Notes: a model not told the origin generated them from the sequence alone. A stretch of DNA of 64,000 nt from Clostridia bacterium (GCA_910574255.1 CAJTAK010000006.1:106854-170853), one strand, 5' to 3'; shown: positions 9,207 to 18,263, counted from the first letter of the stretch. Numbers and translations are program-made.

Positions 9207-9614
9207 ATGAATATGTGGAAACGAGTTTTGCTTATTGGATGCATCCTGATTTTTCTCTCTGGGTGCAGTATTCAGACAAATGAACGAGAGAAGCTTGAAG
9301 ATCTGGAGTACACAATTATAGAGGACGGAAAAGCCCCAGAGGATCTTCAGACGATTTTGGAGGAAAAACGGAAGGGAGAATTTAAATTAACTTATGAGGA
9401 AGAGGGGCAGCTTTATCTGTGCATCGGGTACGGAGAACAGAAGACAAGCGGTTACAGTATAGCAGTAAATGAACTGTATTTGTCCGAAAATGCCATTTAT
9501 TTTGATACCAGTTTGATTGGACCCAGCAAAGAGGAACAGGTGGCAGAGTCGGTGAGTTATCCCTGCCTTGTGGTTCAGACAGAATATGTGGATAAACCAG
9601 TGGTATTTCAGTGA
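9207..9614 (+). CDS. PrcB-like lipoprotein
   Basis: Small predicted lipoprotein. A lipobox appears early (LIFLSGC, with the Cys as the lipidated residue), so it should sit outside the membrane. The C-terminal part, with SGYSIAVNELYL and YPCLVVQTE, resembles the PrcB C-terminal domain (protease-complex stability protein family); that is pattern recall, not a search. AGGTG lies before two possible starts, 9207 and 9213. Transcribed away from malQ. Precise role unknown. Confidence 0.75.
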   Translation: MNMWKRVLLIGCILIFLSGCSIQTNEREKLEDLEYTIIEDGKAPEDLQTILEEKRKGEFKLTYEEEGQLYLCIGYGEQKTSGYSIAVNELYLSENAIYFDTSLIGPSKEEQVAESVSYPCLVVQTEYVDKPVVFQ

Positions 9615-9660
9615 AGAGGGGCATAAGTTGGAAATCTGCGCATAGATTGGTAGAAAAGAA

Positions 9661-11247
9661 ATGGGAAAGCAGGTGTATGTTGTGGAGCTTGTTCGCAGAA
9701 ATATACATATGAATCGGCAAAAAGGAAAAGCAGTCAGCCAGATGACGCTGGATGATGACTATAATATTCCGGACAACATGCCGGATGCCGGTATGATTAT
9801 TCAGGAAAAGGGAAGCATTGAGATTGGAGATGTCCGGGTAGAGGCTGGCCGGGTAAAAGTGAAGGGAGCTCTGAATTTTTCTGTGCTCTATATGGAGGAA
9901 GGGCCGGAGAGCGGATTACATAGCATACAGGGACAGATACCCTTTGAGGAAATGATGAATGTGGAAGACGCAAAGGACGGAGACAGCCTTCAATTGAAAT
10001 GGATGCTGGAGGATGTGTCCTCGGCCCTTATTAATTCCAGAAAGCTGAGTGTTAAGACGATTGTAACACTGGAACTGGCTGTGGAGGAATTATTTGACGT
10101 GGAAGTGCCGGTAGAAGTAGAAGAAGCAGATACAGTGCAGGTGAAAACAAGCCATCTGTCTACAGCAGGTCTGGCAGTCCGGAAAAAGGATACTTGTCGG
10201 ATTAAGGATGAAATTATCTTACCGGCTAACAAGCCCAATATCCGTCAACTGCTCTGGCAGGATGTGACTATGCAGGGGACGGAGCTCAGGCTTGGAGAAG
10301 GTGAGATTCTGGTTAAGGGAGAATTGCTGGTTTTTGTTCTGTATGAGGGTGAAGAGGAAAATGGGAAGGCTTATTGGCTGGAACAGGCGATTCCTTTTAG
10401 CAGTCATGTGGATGTGAGCGGATGCCAGGAGGGAATGCTGGGGAATCTGGGAATTATGCTGGCTCACAGTGATTTGGAGTTAAAGCCGGATTATGACGGA
10501 GAACTGCGGGTGCTGAATCTGGATGCAGTGCTGGAGCTGGATATTCAGATTTATGAGGAAGAACATTTAAGTATGATTTGTGATCTCTATAGTCCGGTTC
10601 GGGAGTTGGAACTGATTACGGCTCCTACAATATATGAGAGCTTGCTGGTATGCAATGCATCTAAATGTCGGGTGGCGGATCGGATGAAGACAGGAAGCCC
10701 GGAGGTACAGATTCTCCAGATTTGTCACAGCCGGGGTGAGGTTAAGGTGGATGAGAGCACGATTACGGCTGACGGATTACTGGTGGAGGGTGTTATCTCT
10801 ATCCAAGTTTTGTATGTGACATCGGATGATAACCATCCGTTCCTATGCCTGAAGGGAATAGTACCCTTTGAACATCTTGTCGAGGCTCCGGGGATAGAAA
10901 AGAATAGTATTTATTATCTTCAGACTTCGCTGGATCAGCTTTCGGTTACTATGGTGAATAGCGGGGAACTGGAGGTGAAGGCAGCTGTTTTGGTAAATGC
11001 CTTGGTGCTGAACCGGATTTCTATGCAGCATATTTCGGAGGTGGAGGAACGCCCTTTGGATATGGATGCGGTAAAGGGACTGCCGGGATTTTTAATCTAT
11101 ACGGCGCAGCCGGCAGATACGCTGTGGGATATAGCGAAGGCTTACCATACTACGGTGGATTGGATCTGTCAGTTGAATGAGTTGGGAACGGATCAGATTA
11201 GGCAGGGGCAGAAGCTTTTGCTGGTTAAGCAGATGGAGAATCTTTAA
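9661..11247 (+). CDS. sipL: SipL-like DUF3794 and LysM spore protein
   Basis: Spore envelope morphogenesis protein. It has repeated DUF3794 (SPOCS) modules at about 35-125, 180-275 and 330-440 with the recurring pattern 'KG.L...VLY...' and '.PF...', followed by one C-terminal LysM domain (about 478-525, beginning YTAQPADTLWDIAKAY) that would bind peptidoglycan. This matches SipL of Clostridioides difficile, which works with SpoIVA at the forespore surface. 528 aa is the right size. It has no close operon partner here. Confidence 0.88.
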   Translation: MGKQVYVVELVRRNIHMNRQKGKAVSQMTLDDDYNIPDNMPDAGMIIQEKGSIEIGDVRVEAGRVKVKGALNFSVLYMEEGPESGLHSIQGQIPFEEMMNVEDAKDGDSLQLKWMLEDVSSALINSRKLSVKTIVTLELAVEELFDVEVPVEVEEADTVQVKTSHLSTAGLAVRKKDTCRIKDEIILPANKPNIRQLLWQDVTMQGTELRLGEGEILVKGELLVFVLYEGEEENGKAYWLEQAIPFSSHVDVSGCQEGMLGNLGIMLAHSDLELKPDYDGELRVLNLDAVLELDIQIYEEEHLSMICDLYSPVRELELITAPTIYESLLVCNASKCRVADRMKTGSPEVQILQICHSRGEVKVDESTITADGLLVEGVISIQVLYVTSDDNHPFLCLKGIVPFEHLVEAPGIEKNSIYYLQTSLDQLSVTMVNSGELEVKAAVLVNALVLNRISMQHISEVEERPLDMDAVKGLPGFLIYTAQPADTLWDIAKAYHTTVDWICQLNELGTDQIRQGQKLLLVKQMENL

Positions 11248-11267
11248 TGTGATGGAATAGGGGGAGA

Positions 11268-11291
11268 GGGCTGCCTTATTTCTGGCAGCCC
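11268..11291 (+). terminator. hairpin after sipL
   Basis: GGGCTGCC / GGCAGCCC makes an 8-bp GC-rich stem 20 bp after the sipL stop. The following bases are not a clear T run, so termination would be partial. Confidence 0.5.
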
Positions 11292-11304
11292 CTGACTTTG
11301 ACGG

Positions 11305-11333
11305 TTGCGCTTTAGGGGGAAGTTTGTTATACT
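11305..11333 (+). promoter_or_regulatory. sigma-A-type promoter for ispE
   Basis: TTGCGC (11305-11310), 17 bp, TATACT (11328-11333). Transcription would begin near 11340, so the start at 11382 is preferred for ispE over an in-frame ATG at 11337. Confidence 0.55.
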
Positions 11334-11381
11334 TTTATGTATACAAAAAACAGAGAAAATACAAACAGAGGATGGCAGAGT

Positions 11382-12272
11382 ATGGATAGGATGCAGTTGA
11401 GGGCGCTGGCAAAGATTAATTTAGGATTAGATGTTTTGCGGCGCAGAGAGGATGGGTACCATGAGGTTCGGATGATTATGCAGACCGTACATATTTTTGA
11501 TCAGCTTCAGCTTGAGAAAAGGCGGGAAGAAGGGATTCGAGTTCGGACAAACCTGTATTATCTGCCGGAAAATGAGAATAATTTGGTTTTTAAGGCGGCT
11601 AAGCTTTTGTGGGAGGAGTTTGGATTGCCTGGGGGGATTTCTATTCAGCTAAAGAAGTATATTCCGGTAGCGGCCGGAATGGCCGGGGGGAGTTCTGATG
11701 CGGCGGCTGTGCTTTTTGGAATGAATCGCATGTATGATCTGGGATTGTCTATGCAAGAGTTGATGCAGAGGGGAGTGCAAATTGGTGCGGATGTGCCTTA
11801 CTGTATTATGCGGGGAACAGCATTGGCAGAAGGAATTGGTGAGGTTTTGAGTCCGCTTCCTCCTATGCCGCCTTGTACGATTCTGGTGGCCAAGCCTGGG
11901 ATTGGGGTTTCCACACGGTTTGTTTTTGAAAATTTGAAGGCGAATGAGCTTAAATATCATCCGGATATTGATGGGATGCTGGCCGCTTTGAAGGCTCAAA
12001 ATCTTAAGGAGCTTGCAGAACATATGGATCAGGGGAATGTGCTGGAGACTGTTACGATACCGGCCTATCCGGTGATTCAGAAGCTGAAGGAGACTATGCT
12101 GGGGTGCGGGGCTCTGACTGCGCTGATGAGTGGAAGCGGTCCGACGGTGTTTGGGATTTTTGAAAGCAGGCAGTCAGCTAAGCGGGCATATGGGGTTCTG
12201 AAACGGGGACGTCTGGCAAAACAGATTTTCCTGACAACACCTTACAATAATAGGAGGATAAAGTATGAGTAA
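11382..12272 (+). CDS. ispE: 4-(cytidine 5'-diphospho)-2-C-methyl-D-erythritol kinase
   Basis: GHMP kinase of the MEP isoprenoid pathway, phosphorylating CDP-ME. Signs: LRALAKINLGLDVL with REDGYHEV, the glycine-rich ATP loop PVAAGMAGGSSDAA near residue 96, and the C-terminal MSGSGPTVFG. Start chosen at 11382 because AGAGG lies about 9 bases upstream and the promoter leaves no room for the longer frame. About 296 aa. Its stop overlaps the following regulator gene by 8 bp, indicating co-translation. Confidence 0.94.
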   Translation: MDRMQLRALAKINLGLDVLRRREDGYHEVRMIMQTVHIFDQLQLEKRREEGIRVRTNLYYLPENENNLVFKAAKLLWEEFGLPGGISIQLKKYIPVAAGMAGGSSDAAAVLFGMNRMYDLGLSMQELMQRGVQIGADVPYCIMRGTALAEGIGEVLSPLPPMPPCTILVAKPGIGVSTRFVFENLKANELKYHPDIDGMLAALKAQNLKELAEHMDQGNVLETVTIPAYPVIQKLKETMLGCGALTALMSGSGPTVFGIFESRQSAKRAYGVLKRGRLAKQIFLTTPYNNRRIKYE

Positions 12273-12942
12273 GGAGATCCATACAACAATTAATGAATAT
12301 CTTCCTTTGCGAGATGTGGTTTTTCAGATTCTTCGACAGTCTATTCTCCATGGAGAGTTAAAACCCGGGGAACGTTTGATGGAGATTCATCTGGCAGAGC
12401 GGCTGGGAGTGAGCCGTACGCCTATCAGGGAAGCGATTCGGAAGCTGGAGCTGGAGGGTCTGGTGGTGATGATTCCGCACAGGGGGGCTGCGGTGGCCAG
12501 TATCACGGAGAAGGATCTGAAGGATGTGCTGGAGGTGCGGCTCACATTAGAAATTCTGGCGGGTGAAGTGGCCTGTGAACGGATTACGCCAGAACTATTG
12601 GAGGAGCTTAAAAAGGCAGGAGAGGAATTTGGACGTCTGAAGGAGACGGAGGATGTGAACTTTCTGGCGGAAGCGGATGTCAGATTCCATGAAATTATAT
12701 ATGCGGCTACGGAAAATGCCAGACTGATTACGATTTTAAATAATCTGCGAGAGCAGATGTACCGTTATCGGCTGGAATACTTGAAGGATAAGGGCAGCCA
12801 TGAAAGGCTCTGCCAGGAGCATCAAGAGATTTATGCGGCTATTAAAAATGGGGACAAGAAGGCTGTGGGGACAGCAATCTGTAAGCATATTGACAATCAG
12901 AAGGCAGCAATTCTGGCAGGAATACGGGAACAACAGGTATAG
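12265..12942 (+). CDS. GntR-family (FadR-type) regulator
   Basis: Transcription regulator with an N-terminal winged helix (LAERLGVSRTPIREAIRKLE) and an all-helical FCD ligand-binding domain after residue 80, with Asp/His positions such as ADVRFHEIIY that bind metal or carboxylates in this family. 225 aa is standard. It starts inside the end of ispE; AGGAGG before the ATG confirms the start. The ligand and targets are not evident. An ispE-gntR pair is, to my recollection, common in Lachnospiraceae. Confidence 0.92.
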   Translation: MSKEIHTTINEYLPLRDVVFQILRQSILHGELKPGERLMEIHLAERLGVSRTPIREAIRKLELEGLVVMIPHRGAAVASITEKDLKDVLEVRLTLEILAGEVACERITPELLEELKKAGEEFGRLKETEDVNFLAEADVRFHEIIYAATENARLITILNNLREQMYRYRLEYLKDKGSHERLCQEHQEIYAAIKNGDKKAVGTAICKHIDNQKAAILAGIREQQV

Positions 12943-13003
12943 ATAAGGAAAAATATGGCAATCCTCTGAAGGATAAGAATTATTGCAAACCAGGAGGAGA
13001 ACC

Positions 13004-13264
13004 ATGAAAAATAAAAATCGGATACAATTGCTGCTTTTAATTTTATCAATGATAATTGGAGGCGCAGGCACGTGTATGTGTGCCAGACGGTTTCCAGTGT
13101 GCAGCCCGGCGCCCCTGGCTCAGATGGCCTGGTGGGGTGGTATTTATCCGGAATATTGTCTGTCAGGGGCTATGGAGGCTGTCGGGGAGGAAGATACTGA
13201 CAGTGCAAGGGCAGAGCTCCAGGTAAAAGTTTGTTTTAAATATTTAACATTTTTGAATGAGTGA
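13004..13264 (+). CDS. small exported hypothetical protein
   Basis: About 86 aa with a signal or anchor helix (LLLLILSMIIGGAGTCMC) straight after a basic start, then a Trp/Cys-containing segment. AGGAGG lies just before the ATG at 13004; an earlier in-frame ATG at 12983 lacks such a site. Between gntR and murI. No family recognised and the C-terminal half is unremarkable, so it could be a lineage-specific small membrane protein. Confidence 0.5.
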   Translation: MKNKNRIQLLLLILSMIIGGAGTCMCARRFPVCSPAPLAQMAWWGGIYPEYCLSGAMEAVGEEDTDSARAELQVKVCFKYLTFLNE

Positions 13265-13329
13265 TGCAGTAAAAATCGGCATTGAGACCAGTGTACAGTT
13301 TCGTTTATAAATCTTGGAGGATGGGACTA

Positions 13330-13374
13330 ATGAAGGAAAAGGTGTTCTGTAAGGGTGCTGCGAAGCCGAAATAG
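13330..13374 (+). CDS. possible 14-aa leader peptide before murI
   Basis: ATG at 13330 preceded by TTGGAGG, reading MKEKVFCKGAAKPK and stopping at TAG 9 bases before the murI ATG. The murI ribosome site (AGGAGGAG) directly follows the stop, so translation of one could influence the other. Too short to be sure; it may be chance. Confidence 0.3.
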   Translation: MKEKVFCKGAAKPK

Positions 13375-13383
13375 GAGGAGACC

Positions 13384-14208
13384 ATGAATGAAGTAAGAGA
13401 AGCTCCTATAGGAGTTTTTGATTCCGGCGTGGGGGGACTGACGGTGGTTCGTGAGATTATGCGTCAGATTCCCAAGGAGCGGATTGTGTATTTTGGAGAT
13501 ACGGCCAGGGTGCCTTACGGAACGAAATCTAAGGATACAGTTATCCGCTATTCCAGACAGATTGTCCGCTTTCTTAAAACGCGGAATGTTAAGGCACTGG
13601 TGATTGCCTGTAATACAGCCAGTGCTTATGCCATGGAAACGCTTCAGCAGGAGGTGGATCTTCCTATTATTGGTGTGGTGAAGCCGGGAGCCCGGGTGGC
13701 AGCCAGAGAAACGTCTGGCGGCAATATTGGAGTGATTGGAACGGAAGGAACGGTAGGAAGCCATATTTACCGTGATTACATACAAAGCCTGCGGCCGGAT
13801 GCCCGTGTATTTGAAAAAGCCTGTCCCCTTTTTGTTTCTCTTGCCGAGGAGGGATGGTGGAAGGATCCCATTACGGAGGCTGTGGCTCAGAGGTATCTTC
13901 AAGAGATGAAAGAGCGGCAGGTGGATACTTTGATTTTGGGATGCACCCATTATCCGCTGCTTCGGTCTACAGTACGAAAGGTCATAGGAGAAGGTGTAAA
14001 TCTGGTAAACCCTGCTTATGAAACGGCCATCAGCCTGCGCGAGCTTCTTTTACAGGAGCATATAGACAATCAGGGGCACAATAAGACAGGGGAGAACCCT
14101 TATGAGTTTTTTGTAAGCGATGCGGCAGAGAGGTTCAAGGCATTTGCCAATTCCATTTTGCCTTTTGATATTACAAGTACACGACAGATTCAGATAGAGG
14201 AGTTTTAA
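13384..14208 (+). CDS. murI: glutamate racemase
   Basis: Cofactor-independent racemase providing D-glutamate for peptidoglycan. Both catalytic cysteines are visible: Cys76 in IACNTASAYAME and the second near 187 in LGCTHYPLL. The N-terminal FDSGVGGLTVVREI is the family signature. 274 aa is usual. An AGGAGGAG site precedes the ATG. The DUF1934 gene follows 5 bp later, probably in the same transcript. Confidence 0.96.
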   Translation: MNEVREAPIGVFDSGVGGLTVVREIMRQIPKERIVYFGDTARVPYGTKSKDTVIRYSRQIVRFLKTRNVKALVIACNTASAYAMETLQQEVDLPIIGVVKPGARVAARETSGGNIGVIGTEGTVGSHIYRDYIQSLRPDARVFEKACPLFVSLAEEGWWKDPITEAVAQRYLQEMKERQVDTLILGCTHYPLLRSTVRKVIGEGVNLVNPAYETAISLRELLLQEHIDNQGHNKTGENPYEFFVSDAAERFKAFANSILPFDITSTRQIQIEEF

Positions 14209-14213
14209 AGACT

Positions 14214-14663
14214 ATGACAAATGAAGTACTGCTTACCATTGCCGGATTGCAGCTGATAGATGGGGAGGGGGAGACTCCAATAGAAATTGTTACGGCAGGG
14301 GACTATTATCATCGAAACGGAAAGCATTATATTTTGTATGATGAGATGATAGAGGGCTGTTCGGGACATATACACAATACGGTGAAAATCGGGGAGGAAA
14401 GCCTGGAGGTTATTAAGAAAGGCATTTCCAATGTGCATATGGTATTTGAAAAGAACAGGAAAAACCTTACCTGTTATGCCACACCTTTTGGAAATCTGAC
14501 CATAGGGATTATGGCTCATCGGATTCAGATTGATGAGAGTGACAAGGATATTGATGTTCAGGTGAATTACTCTTTGGATGTGAATGATCAGTATCTGGCA
14601 GACTGTTCCATTCAATTGAATGTGAAGTCCAAGGATGCCGGGAATTTTCGGTTGCAGCAATAA
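14214..14663 (+). CDS. DUF1934 (YwiB-like) protein
   Basis: 149-aa protein of the DUF1934/YwiB family, a small calycin-like beta-barrel of unknown ligand. Visible pattern: an opening GLQLIDGEGETPIEIVTAG, a YILYDEMIEG strand and C-terminal VNYSLDVNDQYLADCSI. Five bp after murI and ending at a clear bidirectional terminator. Confidence 0.82.
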   Translation: MTNEVLLTIAGLQLIDGEGETPIEIVTAGDYYHRNGKHYILYDEMIEGCSGHIHNTVKIGEESLEVIKKGISNVHMVFEKNRKNLTCYATPFGNLTIGIMAHRIQIDESDKDIDVQVNYSLDVNDQYLADCSIQLNVKSKDAGNFRLQQ

Positions 14664-14679
14664 TGGAATCAAAGCGATA

Positions 14680-14708
14680 AAAATGCTGGACAATGAGCCC
14701 AGCATTTT
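14680..14708. terminator. bidirectional terminator
   Basis: AAAATGCTGG / CCAGCATTTT (14680-14689, 14699-14708) with A and T runs at the two ends. It separates the convergent DUF1934 and DUF-less membrane gene. Confidence 0.8.
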
Positions 14709-14722
14709 ACTTATAGATAGTA

Positions 14723-15163
14723 TTACTTTTTAAACAGGCGTTTGAAAAAGCCTTTCTTAGGCGGAGGAGTTTCTAATCCTCCTCTTGCGCTTTTAACAGC
14801 ACTGATGTAAATTCCGCTGACTACCGCCTTTACTTCACGCTTGACAGGAATCAGATCAAATACTTTTTCATCACAGACAAGAGTCATTACCTTGGGGCCA
14901 ACCTTAGCTTTTACAATAGGAAGCTTGTTCCAGCGCAGCAGTTTTGGAGTCTGTTCAATTACTTGGGACGGAAGCCCTGACTGGGAAATCTTCATTCTCT
15001 TTTTATCAATGACCAGCATACTGATAGTTTGGGCAATGGCTTCCATCTGCTCTTGCTGAACAGCCTGCTTTCGCTGTGCCTTTCTCCCAAAGAAATATAA
15101 TGCTACCAGTGCGGCGATTAGAACGACAATGATAACAATTAAGACAATACTAAGTGTTGACAT
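14723..15163 (-). CDS. membrane-anchored hypothetical protein
   Basis: 146 aa. An N-terminal membrane helix (IVLIVIIVVLIAALVALYFF) is followed by a basic cytoplasmic domain and a tail of PPPKKGFFKRLFKK. The middle segment reads like a small beta domain (KLPIVKAKVGPKVMTLVCDE). AGGAGG precedes the ATG. I do not recognise the family; a conserved single-pass protein of Clostridia is most likely. Confidence 0.7.
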   Translation of the reverse strand: MSTLSIVLIVIIVVLIAALVALYFFGRKAQRKQAVQQEQMEAIAQTISMLVIDKKRMKISQSGLPSQVIEQTPKLLRWNKLPIVKAKVGPKVMTLVCDEKVFDLIPVKREVKAVVSGIYISAVKSARGGLETPPPKKGFFKRLFKK

Positions 15164-15289
15164 CTATTAAAATCCTCCTGCGTACTTCAAATAAAAGATA
15201 TTATAACAGTTTTTCTGGTAAAGCGCAAGGGAAAATGATATACTAACTGGTAAGGCTTTGCAGTAGAAAGTAAGAGAGGAGAAAGCACA

Positions 15290-16774
15290 ATGCTTGTTAT
15301 CCTTGGAGGTTTATGGAGTGGATTCCTTCAGATTCTGGGATTCTGGATGGATCATCTGATTTTTATCAATATTGTCTTGTCTATTGCAATTGTATTTTTT
15401 GAACGCCGGGAACCACGGACTGTGTGGACCTGGCTTCTTTTGCTGTATTTTATTCCTATTTTGGGGATTTTCCTATATTTTATGATTGGGCACGACTTCC
15501 ATAAGCAGCATATGTTCCGAACCAAGGAGATTGAGGACGCTATGTATTCTGCCATAAGCAGGCAGGAAGAAGTTATTATCCGGGATGAGTTTGAACCTAA
15601 GGATCCAAGACTGCGGAAGTATCTGGATGTGGTGCTGATGAACCTGGAAGCGGCGGACGCAGTGTACAGTGCGGACAATCATATTGAGATATATACTGAC
15701 GGGAGGGAGAAGTTTCGGGCACTCTACGAGGAGATGCAGAAGGCAAAAGAATATATTCATATCCAATATTACATTATCCGAAATGATGAATTATGGCAGC
15801 CCTTTGAAAAGCTTCTGATAGAAAAAGTGCAGCAGGGGGTGGAAGTTCGCCTCCTTTACGACAGCATGGGAAGCAGAACCATGAGGAAAAGTGACTGGAA
15901 GCGCATGAAAGAGGCAGGCATTCAGGTGGGAGAGTTTTTCCCGGCTCTTCTCGGACGGCTGCAGCTTCGAATGAATTATCGCAACCACAGGAAGATTGTG
16001 GTGATTGATGGGAAATCGGCCTTTGTGGGCGGATTTAACATTGGAAGAGAGTATGTAGGAATGGAACCAAAATTTGGATATTGGAGAGACACCCATTTAC
16101 AAATTAGGGGTTCTGCGGTACTCTCTTTGCATATCCGCTTTATTCTGGATTGGAATTATGCCACAAAGCAGAATCTTTTTATAACAGATCGGTATTTTGA
16201 GGAATATAAAGAAGAATGCAAGGGAGGTGCGGCCGTTCAAATTGTTGCCAGCGGTCCGGACTCCAAGTGGCAGAATATCCGGAATGTTTACCTGAAAATG
16301 ATCAGCAAAGCCAGAAAGAACATTTATATTCAGACCCCCTATTTTATTCCGGATGAAACAGTCATGAATGCTATCCGCATTGCGGCTATGTCCGGCGTGG
16401 ATGTGCGTGTAATGATTCCCTGTAAGCCGGATCATCCTTTTGTCTATTGGGCTACCTATTCTTACATTGGGGACTTGCTGGAAGCCGGAGCAAAATGCTA
16501 TACCTATGATAATGGCTTTCTTCACGCCAAAGGAATGGTGGTAGATGGGGTGGTAAGCTGTTATGGAACAGCCAATATGGATATTCGGAGTTTTTGCCTG
16601 AATTTTGAGGTAAATGCGGTAGTATACAGTGTACAGACGGCAGAACAGCTAGAGGCTTTATTTTTGGAGGATTTGAAATCTTGTACCAGAGTGACGAGGG
16701 AGCTTTATGGAAAGAGGTCTTATCTGGTGCGCTTCAAAGAACAGTTTTCCAGACTGTTTTCACCGCTTTTATAG
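15290..16774 (+). CDS. cls: cardiolipin synthase
   Basis: Membrane phospholipase-D-type enzyme that condenses two phosphatidylglycerols to cardiolipin. Two N-terminal membrane helices are followed by two HKD motifs: HRKIVVIDGKSAFVGG near residue 230 and HAKGMVVDGVVSCYG near 410. 494 aa is the normal length. GAGGAGAAAG precedes the ATG. The 3' end overlaps only an unused extension of the next gene. Confidence 0.94.
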   Translation: MLVILGGLWSGFLQILGFWMDHLIFINIVLSIAIVFFERREPRTVWTWLLLLYFIPILGIFLYFMIGHDFHKQHMFRTKEIEDAMYSAISRQEEVIIRDEFEPKDPRLRKYLDVVLMNLEAADAVYSADNHIEIYTDGREKFRALYEEMQKAKEYIHIQYYIIRNDELWQPFEKLLIEKVQQGVEVRLLYDSMGSRTMRKSDWKRMKEAGIQVGEFFPALLGRLQLRMNYRNHRKIVVIDGKSAFVGGFNIGREYVGMEPKFGYWRDTHLQIRGSAVLSLHIRFILDWNYATKQNLFITDRYFEEYKEECKGGAAVQIVASGPDSKWQNIRNVYLKMISKARKNIYIQTPYFIPDETVMNAIRIAAMSGVDVRVMIPCKPDHPFVYWATYSYIGDLLEAGAKCYTYDNGFLHAKGMVVDGVVSCYGTANMDIRSFCLNFEVNAVVYSVQTAEQLEALFLEDLKSCTRVTRELYGKRSYLVRFKEQFSRLFSPLL

Positions 16775-16817
16775 AATACTTGTAAAATATGAAGATGAAA
16801 AATGGAGGAGAAAGATT

Positions 16818-17912
16818 ATGAAAAAGAAATGGATTTTGACATTGGTATTAGCGGGTGTTTTGGCATTAACCGCCGCCTGCGGAAATAAGAAAGATGAGAA
16901 ACAGGACAGTGCAAAGAATGAAGCCTCTGCAGAAAGTGAAGAACATAAAAGCAAAGTGGTAAAGCTGGGAAACTATAAAGGTGTAAAAGCTGAGGCGGTC
17001 AGTACAGAGGTAACAGAAGATGAGATTCAGGCAGAGATTGACGCACTGCTGGCCTTCTATCCGGCCACAAAGCCGGTAGAGGGTAAGACTGTCATAGAGG
17101 AAGGGGATACGGTCAACATTGACTTTGTGGGCCGGATGGATGGAGAAACTTTTGAAGGGGGAAGTTCTCAGGATCAGGGCTATGATCTGACTATAGGCTC
17201 AGGCTCCTTTATTGCAGGGTTTGAAGAGGGACTGGTTGGAAAAGAGATTGGCAATACGTATGAGTTGAACCTGACATTTCCGGATCCCTACAAGCCCAAT
17301 CCGGATTTTTCCGGAAAAGATGTGGTGTTTGAGGTCACTGTGCATAGCATTGTAGAGTATATGGATGCGGAATGGACAGACGAATTCGTGCAGAAATATA
17401 CAAGCTACGATTCTATAGATGCATATAAAGAAGGAACAAGGGCAGAGCTGGAGAATGAAAAGATTCAGAATAAGCCTTCTGAGTGGCAATATCAGGTGTT
17501 TCAGGCTATTGCTGAGGATTCTGAGTTTGAATTTGATGAAACGGAATTAGAAGGCTTAAAAACAAATATTGTGCAGGAATATCAGATGTATGCTTCATTT
17601 TCCGGTATGGAGCTGGCGGACTTTTTACAATATTATATGAATGGCATTTCTGAGGATGAGTTTGAGCAGCGGGCAATGGAACAGGCAGAAAACCAGCTGA
17701 AAATCCAACTGGTGATTGATGCGGTTAGTGCTGCGGAGGGAATCAGCCTGACAGAAGAGGAATATCAGGAAGGATTAAAAGGACTGGCAGAGGAATATGG
17801 TGCGGAGAGTCCGGAAGCTTTTGAAGAGCAGTATGGACGTGAAGCTATAGAAGATGGTCTGCTTTATGATAAAACAGTTGATTTTGTAGTGGGTCAGGCG
17901 GTGGAGATTTAG
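16818..17912 (+). CDS. lipoprotein FKBP/trigger-factor-like foldase
   Basis: Predicted extracellular peptidyl-prolyl isomerase. Signal and lipobox: LVLAGVLALTAAC, with a Cys at about residue 22. An FKBP domain follows (GDTVNIDFVGRMDG, then GSGSFIAGFEEGLVG), then a helical C-terminal half like the trigger factor chaperone domain. About 364 aa. GGAGGAG lies 8-9 bases before the ATG at 16818; the frame is open further upstream but those residues overlap cls. It therefore looks like a trigger factor relocated to the cell surface rather than the ribosome-bound Tig. Confidence 0.85.
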   Translation: MKKKWILTLVLAGVLALTAACGNKKDEKQDSAKNEASAESEEHKSKVVKLGNYKGVKAEAVSTEVTEDEIQAEIDALLAFYPATKPVEGKTVIEEGDTVNIDFVGRMDGETFEGGSSQDQGYDLTIGSGSFIAGFEEGLVGKEIGNTYELNLTFPDPYKPNPDFSGKDVVFEVTVHSIVEYMDAEWTDEFVQKYTSYDSIDAYKEGTRAELENEKIQNKPSEWQYQVFQAIAEDSEFEFDETELEGLKTNIVQEYQMYASFSGMELADFLQYYMNGISEDEFEQRAMEQAENQLKIQLVIDAVSAAEGISLTEEEYQEGLKGLAEEYGAESPEAFEEQYGREAIEDGLLYDKTVDFVVGQAVEI

Positions 17913-17940
17913 ATTTGCGCCATACATTTTGAACCGCTGG

Positions 17941-17968
17941 CATAATCCCGTTTTTTCCCTCATAAGAT
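17941..17968 (+). promoter_or_regulatory. possible sigma-E promoter for spoIIID
   Basis: CATAAT (17941-17946), 14 bp, CATAAGAT (17961-17968), preceded by GG. This resembles the mother-cell sigma-E consensus (ATA-type -35, CATA-type -10), which is the known control of spoIIID in Bacillus. Confidence 0.45.
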
Positions 17969-17995
17969 GTAAAAAACGTTCTCAGGGGGATCACC

Positions 17996-18253
17996 TTGAA
18001 GGAATATATCGAAGAACGGGCGGTGGCCATCGCTAATTACATCATAGAGAACAATGCAACGGTGCGGCAGACGGCTAAGCGATTTGGGATTAGCAAGTCT
18101 ACCGTACATAAAGACGTAGCGGAGCGCCTGGTTCATATCAATCCGGCCCTTGCAAAGCAGGCCAGAATCGTGTTGGATATCAACAAATCGGAGCGTCATA
18201 TTCGGGGAGGAATGGCTACTAAGGAAAAGTATCTTCATCAAAAGAATGTATAG
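17996..18253 (+). CDS. spoIIID: sporulation regulator SpoIIID
   Basis: 85-aa mother-cell DNA-binding protein that tunes sigma-E and sigma-K genes. The whole sequence fits: an N-terminal EEIARRA-like region (here YIEERAVAIANYI), the HTH VRQTAKRFGISKSTVHKDV, and a basic tail ERHIRGGMATKEKY that contacts DNA. The start is TTG at 17996 with AGGGGGA 6 bases upstream. Confidence 0.96.
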   Translation: MKEYIEERAVAIANYIIENNATVRQTAKRFGISKSTVHKDVAERLVHINPALAKQARIVLDINKSERHIRGGMATKEKYLHQKNV

Positions 18254-18263
18254 GGAAAATCCG

